From: SAR202 cluster bacterium
Lineage (GTDB): Bacteria > Chloroflexota > Dehalococcoidia > Lucifugimonadales > JASMAO01
DNA length: 12,618 nt
Direction: 5' to 3'
Assembly (NCBI GenBank): GCA_030754315.1
Contig: JASMAO010000132.1
Span: 1 to 12,618 of the forward strand
The notes under the pieces were generated by a model, which was not told the DNA's origin, did no database searches, and was given only the letters and a program-made list of their open reading frames with translations. Below are positions 7,201 through 12,618 of the stretch, piece by piece; the first letter of the stretch is position 1, and each line of letters starts with the position of its first letter. The translations under genes were made by a program, and so were the position numbers.

Positions 7201-8829
7201 TTCACGAATAGCGTCTAAAGGAGGGTTACTTACCTGTGCGAATAGCTGTTTGAAGTAACTGAACAGCAATGGGTTTTCATTAGACAATATTGCAAGCGGA
7301 GCATCGTTCCCCATGGATCCCACTGGCTCGGTGCCCCCAACAGCCATAGGCTCAAGCAGCATCTTAAGGTCTTCCTGGGTATAGCCGAATGCGATTTGTT
7401 GTTGCAAAAGAGTTTCGAAATTTGGTTTAGGTATGAGGTCTGGTTCTGGTAATTTGGCCATAGTGACCATGTTGTCTTGAATCCACGTGCCATAGGGCTT
7501 TCTGGACGACAAATCCGACTTTATTTTGTCGTCGTCTATGATTTTCCCTGAGCGGCTGTCGAGCATGAACATACGGCCGGGTTGGATTCGCCATTTATAG
7601 AGGACTTGGTCTGTGGGTATGTCAAGTACGCCACTCTCCGAAGCCATCACTAGAAGACCGTTCGATGTGACAAGGTAGCGACAGGGTCTCAATCCGTTCC
7701 GATCTAGTATTGCGCATACTTTTGTCCCGTCAGTGGCGACGACTAGGGCAGGGCCATCCCATGGCTCCATGAGAGCCGAGTGGTATTGGTAGAAGTCTTT
7801 CTTGGGTTGGTCCAACGGGATTTCGTTGGACCAAGCTTCTGGGATTAGCATCATTAGGGAATGTTCGAGAGAACGCCCGGTTGCCAGAAGTAATTCCAAG
7901 ACGTTGTCTAAGGTGGCGGTATCGCTCTGGTTCGGAGAGATCACGGGGGATATCTTTTCTATGTCGTTACCTAATACCTTTGACTTTAACATCGCTTCTC
8001 GTGCAATCATCGCATTAATATTTCCACGGAGAGTGTTAATCTCTCCGTTGTGAATCATTAAGCGGTAGGGGTGAGCCAGTTTCCACGAACCCAGGGTATT
8101 GGTACTAAACCGCGAGTGGATCAAAGCGAAAGAAGTGACCATGGTTTCGTCGTTTAGGTCATGGTAAAAACCCTCAAGTTGTTGGGCCATGATTAGGCCT
8201 TTGTACACCAACTTGTTGGAGGACAAGCTTGAGATGTAAAAGTCATTTTTACTGGACAGCTTAGTTTCAGACACAACGTGCTCGATGTGTTTTCGAATTA
8301 CATAGAGCTTAAGTTCGAATGGGTAAGAAGGATCCATGTCATCGGCCGTGCCTACAAAGAACTGTCGTATTGTGGGGCGTACGCGGTTTGCAAGGTTCCC
8401 TATCGCATCTGGTGATATGGGAACGTTGCGCCAACCTAGGAATCGCTGGCCTTCTTCAAGCACAACGCGTTCAATAAGGTTTTCACAGGCCTGGCGTTGG
8501 ACCGAATCTTGGGGCAGGAAGGTAGCTCCTACACCATATTTGCCTTGTGGGGGTAGGGTAATGCCAATTTTTGCAGCTTCGAGTTTTAGGAACTGATGGG
8601 GCATTTGCAGCAGTATGCCAGCTCCATCGCCGGTTTCCGGATCAGCTCCAGTTGCTCCCCTGTGGCCTAGATTTATGAGCACTTCCATTCCCTGTCTGAT
8701 TATGGAGTGAGATCTGAGGCCGTTAATGTTAGCGACCAGCCCTACCCCGCAGGAAGCGTGCTCGAAATTGGGGTCGTACAAGCCCTGCTGTGATGGTATG
8801 GGTAGGTTTTTATAGTAGTTGCCAGTCAT
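4276..8829 (-). CDS. gltB: Glutamate synthase large (alpha) subunit
   Basis: This is the catalytic subunit of NADPH-type glutamate synthase, 1517 residues, normal length and uninterrupted. Cys27 in ASCGVGLVAN is the N-terminal nucleophile of the class II amidotransferase domain (about 27-430), so residues 1-26 are a propeptide removed by self-processing. A central domain follows, then the FMN-binding synthase barrel (about 800-1180) with QGSKPGEGGQLPG, ISPPPHHDIYSIEDL and GDSGGTGASP. The 3Fe-4S ligands are C-x5-C-x4-C at 1139, 1145 and 1150 (GCIMLRKCHFGTC). The GXGXG beta-helix forms the C-terminus (about 1260-1450). GltB hydrolyses glutamine and channels ammonia to 2-oxoglutarate. Pairing with gltD immediately downstream makes it NADPH- rather than ferredoxin-dependent. 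The ATG is preceded only by a weak purine run. The leader upstream may carry an attenuator. Confidence 0.97.
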   Translation of the reverse strand: MTGNYYKNLPIPSQQGLYDPNFEHASCGVGLVANINGLRSHSIIRQGMEVLINLGHRGATGADPETGDGAGILLQMPHQFLKLEAAKIGITLPPQGKYGVGATFLPQDSVQRQACENLIERVVLEEGQRFLGWRNVPISPDAIGNLANRVRPTIRQFFVGTADDMDPSYPFELKLYVIRKHIEHVVSETKLSSKNDFYISSLSSNKLVYKGLIMAQQLEGFYHDLNDETMVTSFALIHSRFSTNTLGSWKLAHPYRLMIHNGEINTLRGNINAMIAREAMLKSKVLGNDIEKISPVISPNQSDTATLDNVLELLLATGRSLEHSLMMLIPEAWSNEIPLDQPKKDFYQYHSALMEPWDGPALVVATDGTKVCAILDRNGLRPCRYLVTSNGLLVMASESGVLDIPTDQVLYKWRIQPGRMFMLDSRSGKIIDDDKIKSDLSSRKPYGTWIQDNMVTMAKLPEPDLIPKPNFETLLQQQIAFGYTQEDLKMLLEPMAVGGTEPVGSMGNDAPLAILSNENPLLFSYFKQLFAQVSNPPLDAIREELVTSVETFIGSEKNLFGETPEHCGQLNLKEPILTNRELAQIKTIEQPRLRSEILSTVFRPDKGSSALQQAMDMLCKKAVAAVQNGRTLLVLSDREADSKHAPIPSLLATAGVHHHLIREGLRTQTGLVVESGEPREVSHFALLFGYGAGAVNPYLAFDTLAGLVREGPLVHTLDIASAEKNFIKAIRKGVIKTMSKMGISTLQGYRGAQIFEAVGLSQEFVNRHFTWTTTRIDGIGITEIQEESQKRQQLAYPATPMTNSHQELPPGGQYQWREGSEYHMWNPNAIAKLQDAVRTNNPKSFEEFTAICNRESKSQYTIRGLLDFNKSGDPVPLDEVEPASAILTRFATGAVSFGSISREAHETMAIAMNRIGARSNTGEGGEDYNRYVPDLNGDSRSSAMKQVASGRFGVTINYLSNSTDIQIKMAQGSKPGEGGQLPGSKVDEYIAWVRNTTPGVELISPPPHHDIYSIEDLAQLIHDLKNSNPSARVHVKLVSEAGVGTIAAGVSKGRGDVVLISGDSGGTGASPESSIKHSGLPWELGLAETQQVLVMNDLRGRIVVQTDGQLKTGRDVAVACLLGAEEFGFATAPIVSMGCIMLRKCHFGTCSVGIATQDPELRKSFSGQPEHIINYFRFVAEDFRHYMSALGFRTVNEMVGRVDKLHTKNASDHWKARGIDLMPLLHMPDVPKDVARFHCEDQDHVLEKALDKQLINQCQDAIESGTRVSISMPISNSNRAVGTSLSYEIAKRFGEEGLPDGTIDLAFTGSAGQSFAAFLAKGINIRLEGDVNDYLCKGLSGGNVIVVPHRQSVFPPEENILVGNVCLYGATSGKVLIRGIAGERFAVRNSGADAVVEGVGDHACEYMTRGRIVVLGPTGRNFAAGMSGGEAYVLDEHGLFAGLCNTEMVDLQAVETDEDANILRCLLTEHYRGTGSSNAERILNQWDKMLVNFVKVMPRNHKRALAELSSVRGISHG

Positions 8830-8895
8830 TTCAGTCTATCTTTCAAGGGCACTGGGTTGAGCGGCCTACTTTTGGGATGGGCGCGCCAAACAGTC

Positions 8896-8928
8896 AAAAA
8901 AAACAAGACACGCTTGGTAAGAGTGTCT
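8896..8928 (-). terminator. Intrinsic terminator in the glnA-gltB gap, possible attenuator
   Basis: On the minus strand AGACAC (8928-8923) pairs with GTGTCT (8911-8906). A T/C mismatch follows, then CTT (8921-8919) pairs with AAG (8915-8913) around a 3-nt loop. Directly downstream is a T-rich run (TTGTTTTTTTT, ending at 8896). This is a textbook Rho-independent terminator shape. It lies 100-135 bp after the glutamine synthetase stop and about 67 bp before the gltB ATG. Because a TATAAT box lies just upstream (8946-8941), it could end read-through from the glutamine synthetase gene, attenuate gltB transcripts, or both. Confidence 0.7.
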
Positions 8929-8940
8929 GCTGAGCGTGTG

Positions 8941-8970
8941 ATTATACCCTAACTAGGTTGGCGTATTCTA
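8941..8970 (-). promoter_or_regulatory. Probable promoter of gltBD
   Basis: A consensus TATAAT is present on the minus strand at 8946-8941. The best -35 is TAGAAT (8970-8965) with an 18-nt spacer, only 3 of 6 matches, so an activator may help. Transcription would begin near 8934, a few bases before the terminator-like hairpin, giving a leader of roughly 105 nt before the gltB ATG. Confidence 0.5.
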
Positions 8971-9030
8971 TATTTGTGAAAAAAATGACATCGCCTGGGT
9001 CTGACGGGGTATCACACGATATGTAGGAAA

Positions 9031-10107
9031 CTAAAGGGTCGGTAGGTAGCGATCGATTTCGTAGTCGGTAACCTGTGACCGGTATTGGTCCCACTCAATC
9101 TTTTTGTTACGTATGAAACTATCAAATACTTGATCGCCGAGTGCTTTTCGCACTAATTCGCTGTTCTCTGTGATCTGGATAGCCTCGAATAGGCTCCCCG
9201 GTAGCGTCTGGATACCTAGTTCAAGTCTTTCGATTTCTGTCATACGGTACAGGTTCTCTTCTACTGGTTCTGGCAGAGGGTACCTGCCCTCTATGCCGTC
9301 AAGGCCCGCTGCCAACATTACACTAAAGGCAAGGTATGGGTTACATGACAGATCTGGTGCACGGTATTCGATGCGTCTTGATTCCTCGCGACCAGTCTTG
9401 TAGGCAGGTAGACGCAGTAGGTCGGATCTGTTCACCCTCGCCCAAGAGACGAATGCTGGCGCCTCGTAGCCAAGCGGTTCTGGGTCCCGGCTCGGTACTA
9501 GGCGCTTGTAAGAATTCACCCATTGGTCAGTGACGGAGGTTATCTCGCGGGCGTGTCTGAGCAGACCGGCTGCGAAGTTACGGGCGACATCGGTAAGGTG
9601 GTCAGGACTTTTTTCATCGTAGAAAGCGTTGATGTTGCCCGAAAATAGAGATTGGTGTACGTGCATTCCGCTACCGTTGATACCAGCTACAGGTTTTGGC
9701 ATGAAACTTGCGTAATAACCATTCTGCATGGCTATTTCTTTAACAACCACTCTATAGGTCATAACTGTATCAGCCATAGTGAGGGCATCGGTGTGACGTA
9801 GGTCGATCTCGTGTTGGCTAAGTGCTACTTCATGATGGCTCGACTCAACTGGAATGCCTAGTTCCTCTAACGTGAGCACTGTCTGGCGTCGTAGATCAGT
9901 TGCCAAACTGGGGGATTCTTGGTCAAAATATCCCCCCTCATCCAGAACCTTAACACTGCGCGAATTTTTGAAGTAGAAATACTCCAATTCTGGACCAACA
10001 TAGTAAGTGTAGCCCAAGTCGGAGGCTCTTTTTAAATTGCGCTTGAGTACCGCACGTGGGTCGCTCTGAAATGGTTCACCGTCCGGTGTTACTATGTCGC
10101 AGAACAT
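9031..10107 (-). CDS. glnA: Type I glutamine synthetase, 5'-truncated (probable pseudogene)
   Basis: This encodes the catalytic barrel of a type I glutamine synthetase, which makes glutamine from glutamate, ammonia and ATP; 358 residues against about 440 for the family. Catalytic-domain motifs are intact: GPELEYF (Glu40, Glu42), HHEVALSQHEID (Glu93, Glu100), GSGMHVHQ (His149), NSYKRLVP, RIEYRAPD and the C-terminal YRSQVTDYEIDRYL. The N-terminal beta-grasp domain, which supplies the Asp loop completing the neighbouring subunit's active site, is missing. In-frame coding clearly continues 5' of the ATG (ILPWRPRTNAVAR, matching the family), but it contains no ATG, GTG or TTG and meets a TGA at 10177-10179. 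The ATG at 10105-10107 has no ribosome site. The rnc start lies only 186 bp away, too close for the missing ~75 codons. Either the gene is decayed, the assembly is chimeric here, or a shortened regulatory protein is made. Confidence 0.85.
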   Translation of the reverse strand: MFCDIVTPDGEPFQSDPRAVLKRNLKRASDLGYTYYVGPELEYFYFKNSRSVKVLDEGGYFDQESPSLATDLRRQTVLTLEELGIPVESSHHEVALSQHEIDLRHTDALTMADTVMTYRVVVKEIAMQNGYYASFMPKPVAGINGSGMHVHQSLFSGNINAFYDEKSPDHLTDVARNFAAGLLRHAREITSVTDQWVNSYKRLVPSRDPEPLGYEAPAFVSWARVNRSDLLRLPAYKTGREESRRIEYRAPDLSCNPYLAFSVMLAAGLDGIEGRYPLPEPVEENLYRMTEIERLELGIQTLPGSLFEAIQITENSELVRKALGDQVFDSFIRNKKIEWDQYRSQVTDYEIDRYLPTL

Positions 10108-10176
10108 TCTAGCAACGGCATTTGTTCGAGGGCGCCACGGCAGGATGCTGGATATTTTGAGATTGTGTTGTAGTTT
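10108..10176 (-). pseudogene. Residual in-frame glutamine synthetase sequence without a start codon
   Basis: Reading the glutamine synthetase frame upstream of its first ATG gives ISSILPWRPRTNAVAR, followed without a break by MFCDIVTPDGEPF. This corresponds to the conserved ilPWrp..AvAr.icDi.tPdG segment of type I enzymes. Only about 23 codons are open before the TGA at 10177-10179, and none is a usual start. Beyond it no frame resembles the N-terminal domain. Confidence 0.7.
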
Positions 10177-10192
10177 TCACTTTGAATAGAAT

Positions 10193-10221
10193 TTGGGTCA
10201 AATCCACCAAGGGGATACAAT
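10193..10221 (+). promoter_or_regulatory. Probable rnc promoter
   Basis: TTGGGT (10193-10198) and TACAAT (10216-10221) are separated by exactly 17 nt. The -10 matches consensus at 5 of 6 bases and the -35 at 3 of 6. Transcription would start near 10228, giving an untranslated leader of about 65 nt before the rnc ATG. The promoter sits where the missing glutamine synthetase 5' end would be expected on the other strand. Confidence 0.5.
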
Positions 10222-10270
10222 TTAGGTGATCTTTTGTTCCGTTTGGAGTAATCCCAAAATTCGATTAAAT

Positions 10271-10306
10271 AAGGAGTTGAAAATATTTAATATATGGTAA
10301 ATATTT
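10271..10306 (+). promoter_or_regulatory. rnc translation start region with distant ribosome site and AT hairpin
   Basis: AAGGAG (10271-10276) is 17 nt before the ATG, far beyond the usual 5-9. Two copies of the self-complementary AAATATTT (10281-10288 and 10299-10306) flank the start. They can pair, placing the ATG in a 10-nt loop and bringing the ribosome site closer. The stem is all A-U and so only marginally stable. Confidence 0.35.
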
Positions 10307-10986
10307 CATTGCTAGAAAATGCGCTTGGTGTTTCATTTCAGAACGAAGATTTGTTGACGTCGGCGCTAGTTCATAGCTCTTTCCTGAACGAGAATCCGGG
10401 AATTTTTGTCGAGTCGAATGAGCGGTTGGAATATCTAGGTGATGCCGTTCTCAAGCTGATTGTTGCGCAGGAGATGTTTGTTAGACATCCGGATTGGAGT
10501 GAAGGTGATTTGTCACGAGCCCGGGACCAGGTTATCCGGAACGAAACGTTAGCACGGGTGGCAGCTGCTCTGAATCTGGGTGAACTGCTGTACATAGGGA
10601 AGGGAGAAGAGAATGGAGGCGGGCGCCGTCGGCAAAGCAATCTCGCCAATGTGTTCGAGGCCGTTATTGGAGCTTTGCTATTGGATCAGGGTTACGAAAT
10701 AGCCAGAGTGTCATGCTTATTCGTCCTATCAGAAGAAATCGATTCGGCAGGCAGGCGTACAGATCCAGGCAACCCTAAGTCAGTGTTACTGGAATTTGTC
10801 CGGGTCAAAGGTATAGGTCTGCCAATATATTCCATTGTTGATACCGGGGGTGAAGACCATCTCCGTATCTTCACGGCGGAGGTGAACGTGGATGGTGAAA
10901 TCGTCGGCCGTGGAACTGGGCGCCGCATAGCGGATGCGGAGCGAGCAGCAGCCCGAGATGCGCTGACGGAGTTGGACTGTGGCTAG
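10294..10986 (+). CDS. rnc: Ribonuclease III
   Basis: A double-strand-specific endoribonuclease that processes rRNA and structured mRNAs; 230 residues, normal length. The N-terminal catalytic domain carries the signature ERLEYLGDAVL (Glu43, Glu46, Asp50), then Glu70 in EGDLSRAR and Glu122 in NVFEAVIGALLLDQG. The C-terminal double-stranded-RNA-binding domain spans about 158-228 (NPKSVLLEF to GRRIADAERAAARDAL). One oddity: the position equal to E. coli Asp114, a metal ligand, is Asn119 (codon AAT 10648-10650). The ATG at 10294 is the only possible start because a TAA lies two codons upstream, yet the nearest ribosome site, AAGGAG at 10271-10276, is 17 nt away. It is the only plus-strand gene, diverges from the glutamine synthetase remnant and converges with glyA. 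Confidence 0.95.
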   Translation: MVNISLLENALGVSFQNEDLLTSALVHSSFLNENPGIFVESNERLEYLGDAVLKLIVAQEMFVRHPDWSEGDLSRARDQVIRNETLARVAAALNLGELLYIGKGEENGGGRRRQSNLANVFEAVIGALLLDQGYEIARVSCLFVLSEEIDSAGRRTDPGNPKSVLLEFVRVKGIGLPIYSIVDTGGEDHLRIFTAEVNVDGEIVGRGTGRRIADAERAAARDALTELDCG

Positions 10987-10996
10987 CACACTGCCT

Positions 10997-12520
10997 TTAG
11001 CAGAGGTGTTTCTGGAGGTAGTCTAGATCTAACTCTGGGTACACGGGAAAACGCTCAGCTAGTGCGGCTGTTCGGGATCGGGCTTCCGTCAGCGTGTTTT
11101 GCTCGGTCGAGAAACGGGATTTGCTAAGTGAGCCTGCGTTCTTACCCTTGGTCATCGTTGCAGGACTCGTGTTGGAGAGTACCAGCTTGATGATCGAGGC
11201 TATCTCTTGCATCTCAGTCGGTCCGGCTCCCAGAGTTGTCAGCGCGGGAGTTCCAATGCGGAGGCCACTCGTATACCAAGGGCCGTTGGAATCGAATGGC
11301 AGGGAGTTTCGGTTGAGGGTGATGTTGATTTCCCTTACCGCTGACTCGGCTTGTCTTCCAGTAAGGTCGAATGGAGTTGTATCTAATAGAAGCAGGTGAT
11401 TATCGGTGCCACCAGTGAGTATATTCATTCCCTCCGCAACGCAGGCGTTGGCCAGTGCGGAGGCATTTTGCACTACCCGTTGGGAATAGTCACGAAAATC
11501 CTCAGTGTTATTTTCTTGGAGCCCAACTGCCTTGGCAGCCATTACATGTGGTAATGGACCACCCAATACCAACGGACATCCTTTGTCTACGTGGTCGGCG
11601 AATTCATCGCTCGAAAGGACCATACCGCCTCTGGGGCCACGTAGGGTTTTATGGGTGGTGGTGGTAACGACGTCTGCGTGTACAACGGGGTTGTAGTCGT
11701 TGGCCATGACGCCTCCGGCTACGAGTCCAGCGAAGTGCGCCATATCGACCATCAAAACCGCTCCGACTTCGTCTGCGATTTCTCTGAAGATACGGAAGTT
11801 GATATTACGTGGATATGCGCTATATCCGGCTAGTAGTATCAGTGGGCGTATTTCTTTTGCTTGGTCTCGGACTTTTTCGTAGTCGATAAGGTTGGTTTCG
11901 CGATCCACATCGTATGAAAAAGATCGGAACATTCTTGATGAGAAGTTGTGCCTGTAGCCATGCGTAAGATGTCCCCCAGAATAATAGTTCATACCCAGCA
12001 ATACCTGTTCCCCAAGTGTCGCCCTGAGCTTGTCCCAGTCAGATGCAGATAACGTTGAAGGGTCCTTAATATTGAGGTTATCCAGGAAAGGGGTCTGAAT
12101 TCGAGCCGATAGAATGGCCCAGTAGGCCACAAGATTGGCGTCAGCTCCTGAATGGGGTTGCACATAGGCATGATCGGCACCGAAGAGAGACTCTGCTGTT
12201 GATGCAGCTAGGCTTTCGATGACATCCACGTTGTCGCATCCTGCGTAAAAACGATGGAATGGATATCCTTCTGCATACTTATCAGTTAATAGATTGCCCT
12301 GAGCAGCTTGAACCGCCAATGAGCAGTAATTCTCGCTCGCGATCATCTTAAGATTTGCACGTTGATCGGCAAGCTCTGACACTATGGCACGCGCCACTTC
12401 CGGTGCGACAGTGTTTATTTGCTGTAGAGACGCAAGATAGGAAACGAATTCTGGGTTTGGCTGTCTGCCGGTGGCTGACGATTCTGTAAGATAGGTACTC
12501 AGCGGTGTTTCGTATGGCAT
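10997..12520 (-). CDS. glyA: Serine hydroxymethyltransferase, long Chlamydia-type
   Basis: A pyridoxal-phosphate enzyme that interconverts serine and glycine with tetrahydrofolate, feeding one-carbon units to purine, thymidylate and methionine synthesis. Length is 507 residues, well above the ~415 of the E. coli form. The PLP lysine is Lys291 in TTTTHKTLRGPRGG. Other family motifs are KMIASENYCS, LLTDKYAEGYP, YVQPHSGADANL, GGHLTHG, VDMAHFAGLVAGG and GTPALTTLG. The extra length lies in an N-terminal lead-in, an insert after ADANLVAYWAILS, and the C-terminal tail ending in RFPVYPELDLDYL. All of these resemble what I recall of the chlamydial GlyA (about 497 residues). The ATG 12518-12520 has GAGG 9 nt upstream. 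The stop is 10 bp from the convergent rnc stop, with no terminator between. Confidence 0.96.
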   Translation of the reverse strand: MPYETPLSTYLTESSATGRQPNPEFVSYLASLQQINTVAPEVARAIVSELADQRANLKMIASENYCSLAVQAAQGNLLTDKYAEGYPFHRFYAGCDNVDVIESLAASTAESLFGADHAYVQPHSGADANLVAYWAILSARIQTPFLDNLNIKDPSTLSASDWDKLRATLGEQVLLGMNYYSGGHLTHGYRHNFSSRMFRSFSYDVDRETNLIDYEKVRDQAKEIRPLILLAGYSAYPRNINFRIFREIADEVGAVLMVDMAHFAGLVAGGVMANDYNPVVHADVVTTTTHKTLRGPRGGMVLSSDEFADHVDKGCPLVLGGPLPHVMAAKAVGLQENNTEDFRDYSQRVVQNASALANACVAEGMNILTGGTDNHLLLLDTTPFDLTGRQAESAVREINITLNRNSLPFDSNGPWYTSGLRIGTPALTTLGAGPTEMQEIASIIKLVLSNTSPATMTKGKNAGSLSKSRFSTEQNTLTEARSRTAALAERFPVYPELDLDYLQKHLC

Positions 12521-12618
12521 ATAAACATCCCTCAGGAGTTTCTAATTTAGAATCAGTGTCGGTTAGGGTTTTGGAGTAATTTCAACGAAGCGGTCTTGAA
12601 ACTTAGCCTAGCCGAGCG
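12521..12618 (-). promoter_or_regulatory. Upstream region of glyA with a short palindrome
   Basis: 98 bp at the right edge, upstream of glyA. It contains GAGG as ribosome site and a perfect palindrome, TTCTAA-T-TTAGAA on the plus strand (12540-12552), 20-32 bp before the ATG. A TTGAAA lies further up, but no -10 box stands at a proper distance, so the promoter is not identified. The palindrome could be an operator or chance AT-rich symmetry. Confidence 0.35.

Noticed and set aside
4276..8829. Many antisense open frames of 60-110 codons over gltB and other genes
   Set aside because: They mirror the codon pattern of the sense genes, lack ribosome sites and show no family resemblance.
10177..10179. 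TGA upstream of the glutamine synthetase as another selenocysteine codon
   Set aside because: The residues before it do not resemble the enzyme's N-terminal domain, another stop occurs nearby in the same frame, and the family has no Cys or Sec there.
1..12618. CRISPR arrays, insertion sequences, toxin-antitoxin or defence genes
   Set aside because: I saw no regularly spaced repeats, no transposase motifs, no long terminal inverted repeats and no such gene families; the window is mostly metabolic.

Overview
The window comes from a bacterial chromosome with mid-range GC content and ordinary Shine-Dalgarno signals. It is built around ammonia assimilation and one-carbon metabolism. The organism must decode UGA as selenocysteine: the leftmost minus-strand gene is a small SelW-like (Rdx family) protein whose CxxU motif contains an in-frame UGA, followed at once by a bacterial-type SECIS hairpin. 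A caller that treats UGA as stop keeps only its last 63 residues. Lineage cannot be fixed from the sequence. The mix of a SelW-like selenoprotein, a Chlamydia-type long SHMT and a metal-dependent hydrolase/2-hydroxyacid dehydrogenase pair would suit an uncultivated, perhaps marine, bacterium such as a SAR202-type Chloroflexota, but this is a weak guess.

Layout from right to left. A long serine hydroxymethyltransferase gene (glyA, minus) sits at the right edge. It converges with rnc (RNase III, plus), leaving 10 bp between them. Divergent from rnc is a type I glutamine synthetase gene that has lost its 5' end. Recognisable coding sequence continues upstream of its only ATG with no start codon, then meets a stop, and the N-terminal beta-grasp domain is absent. 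A 200-bp leader with a TATAAT box and an intrinsic terminator separates it from gltB (1517 aa). gltB overlaps gltD by 8 nt; together they encode the two subunits of NADPH-type glutamate synthase. Next come a PF04909-type amidohydrolase, a D-2-hydroxyacid dehydrogenase starting at TTG behind a consensus ribosome site, and the selenoprotein. All genes except rnc are on the minus strand.

Working together: glutamine synthetase plus GltBD would form the GS-GOGAT cycle, but this glutamine synthetase copy is probably inactive as written, so another copy may exist elsewhere. The amidohydrolase and dehydrogenase look like a small catabolic pair of unknown substrate. The SelW-like protein is presumably a thiol redox protein.

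The main points for a second look are the selenoprotein and its SECIS, the decapitated glutamine synthetase, the terminator/attenuator-like leader of gltB, and an Asp-to-Asn change at a metal ligand of RNase III.
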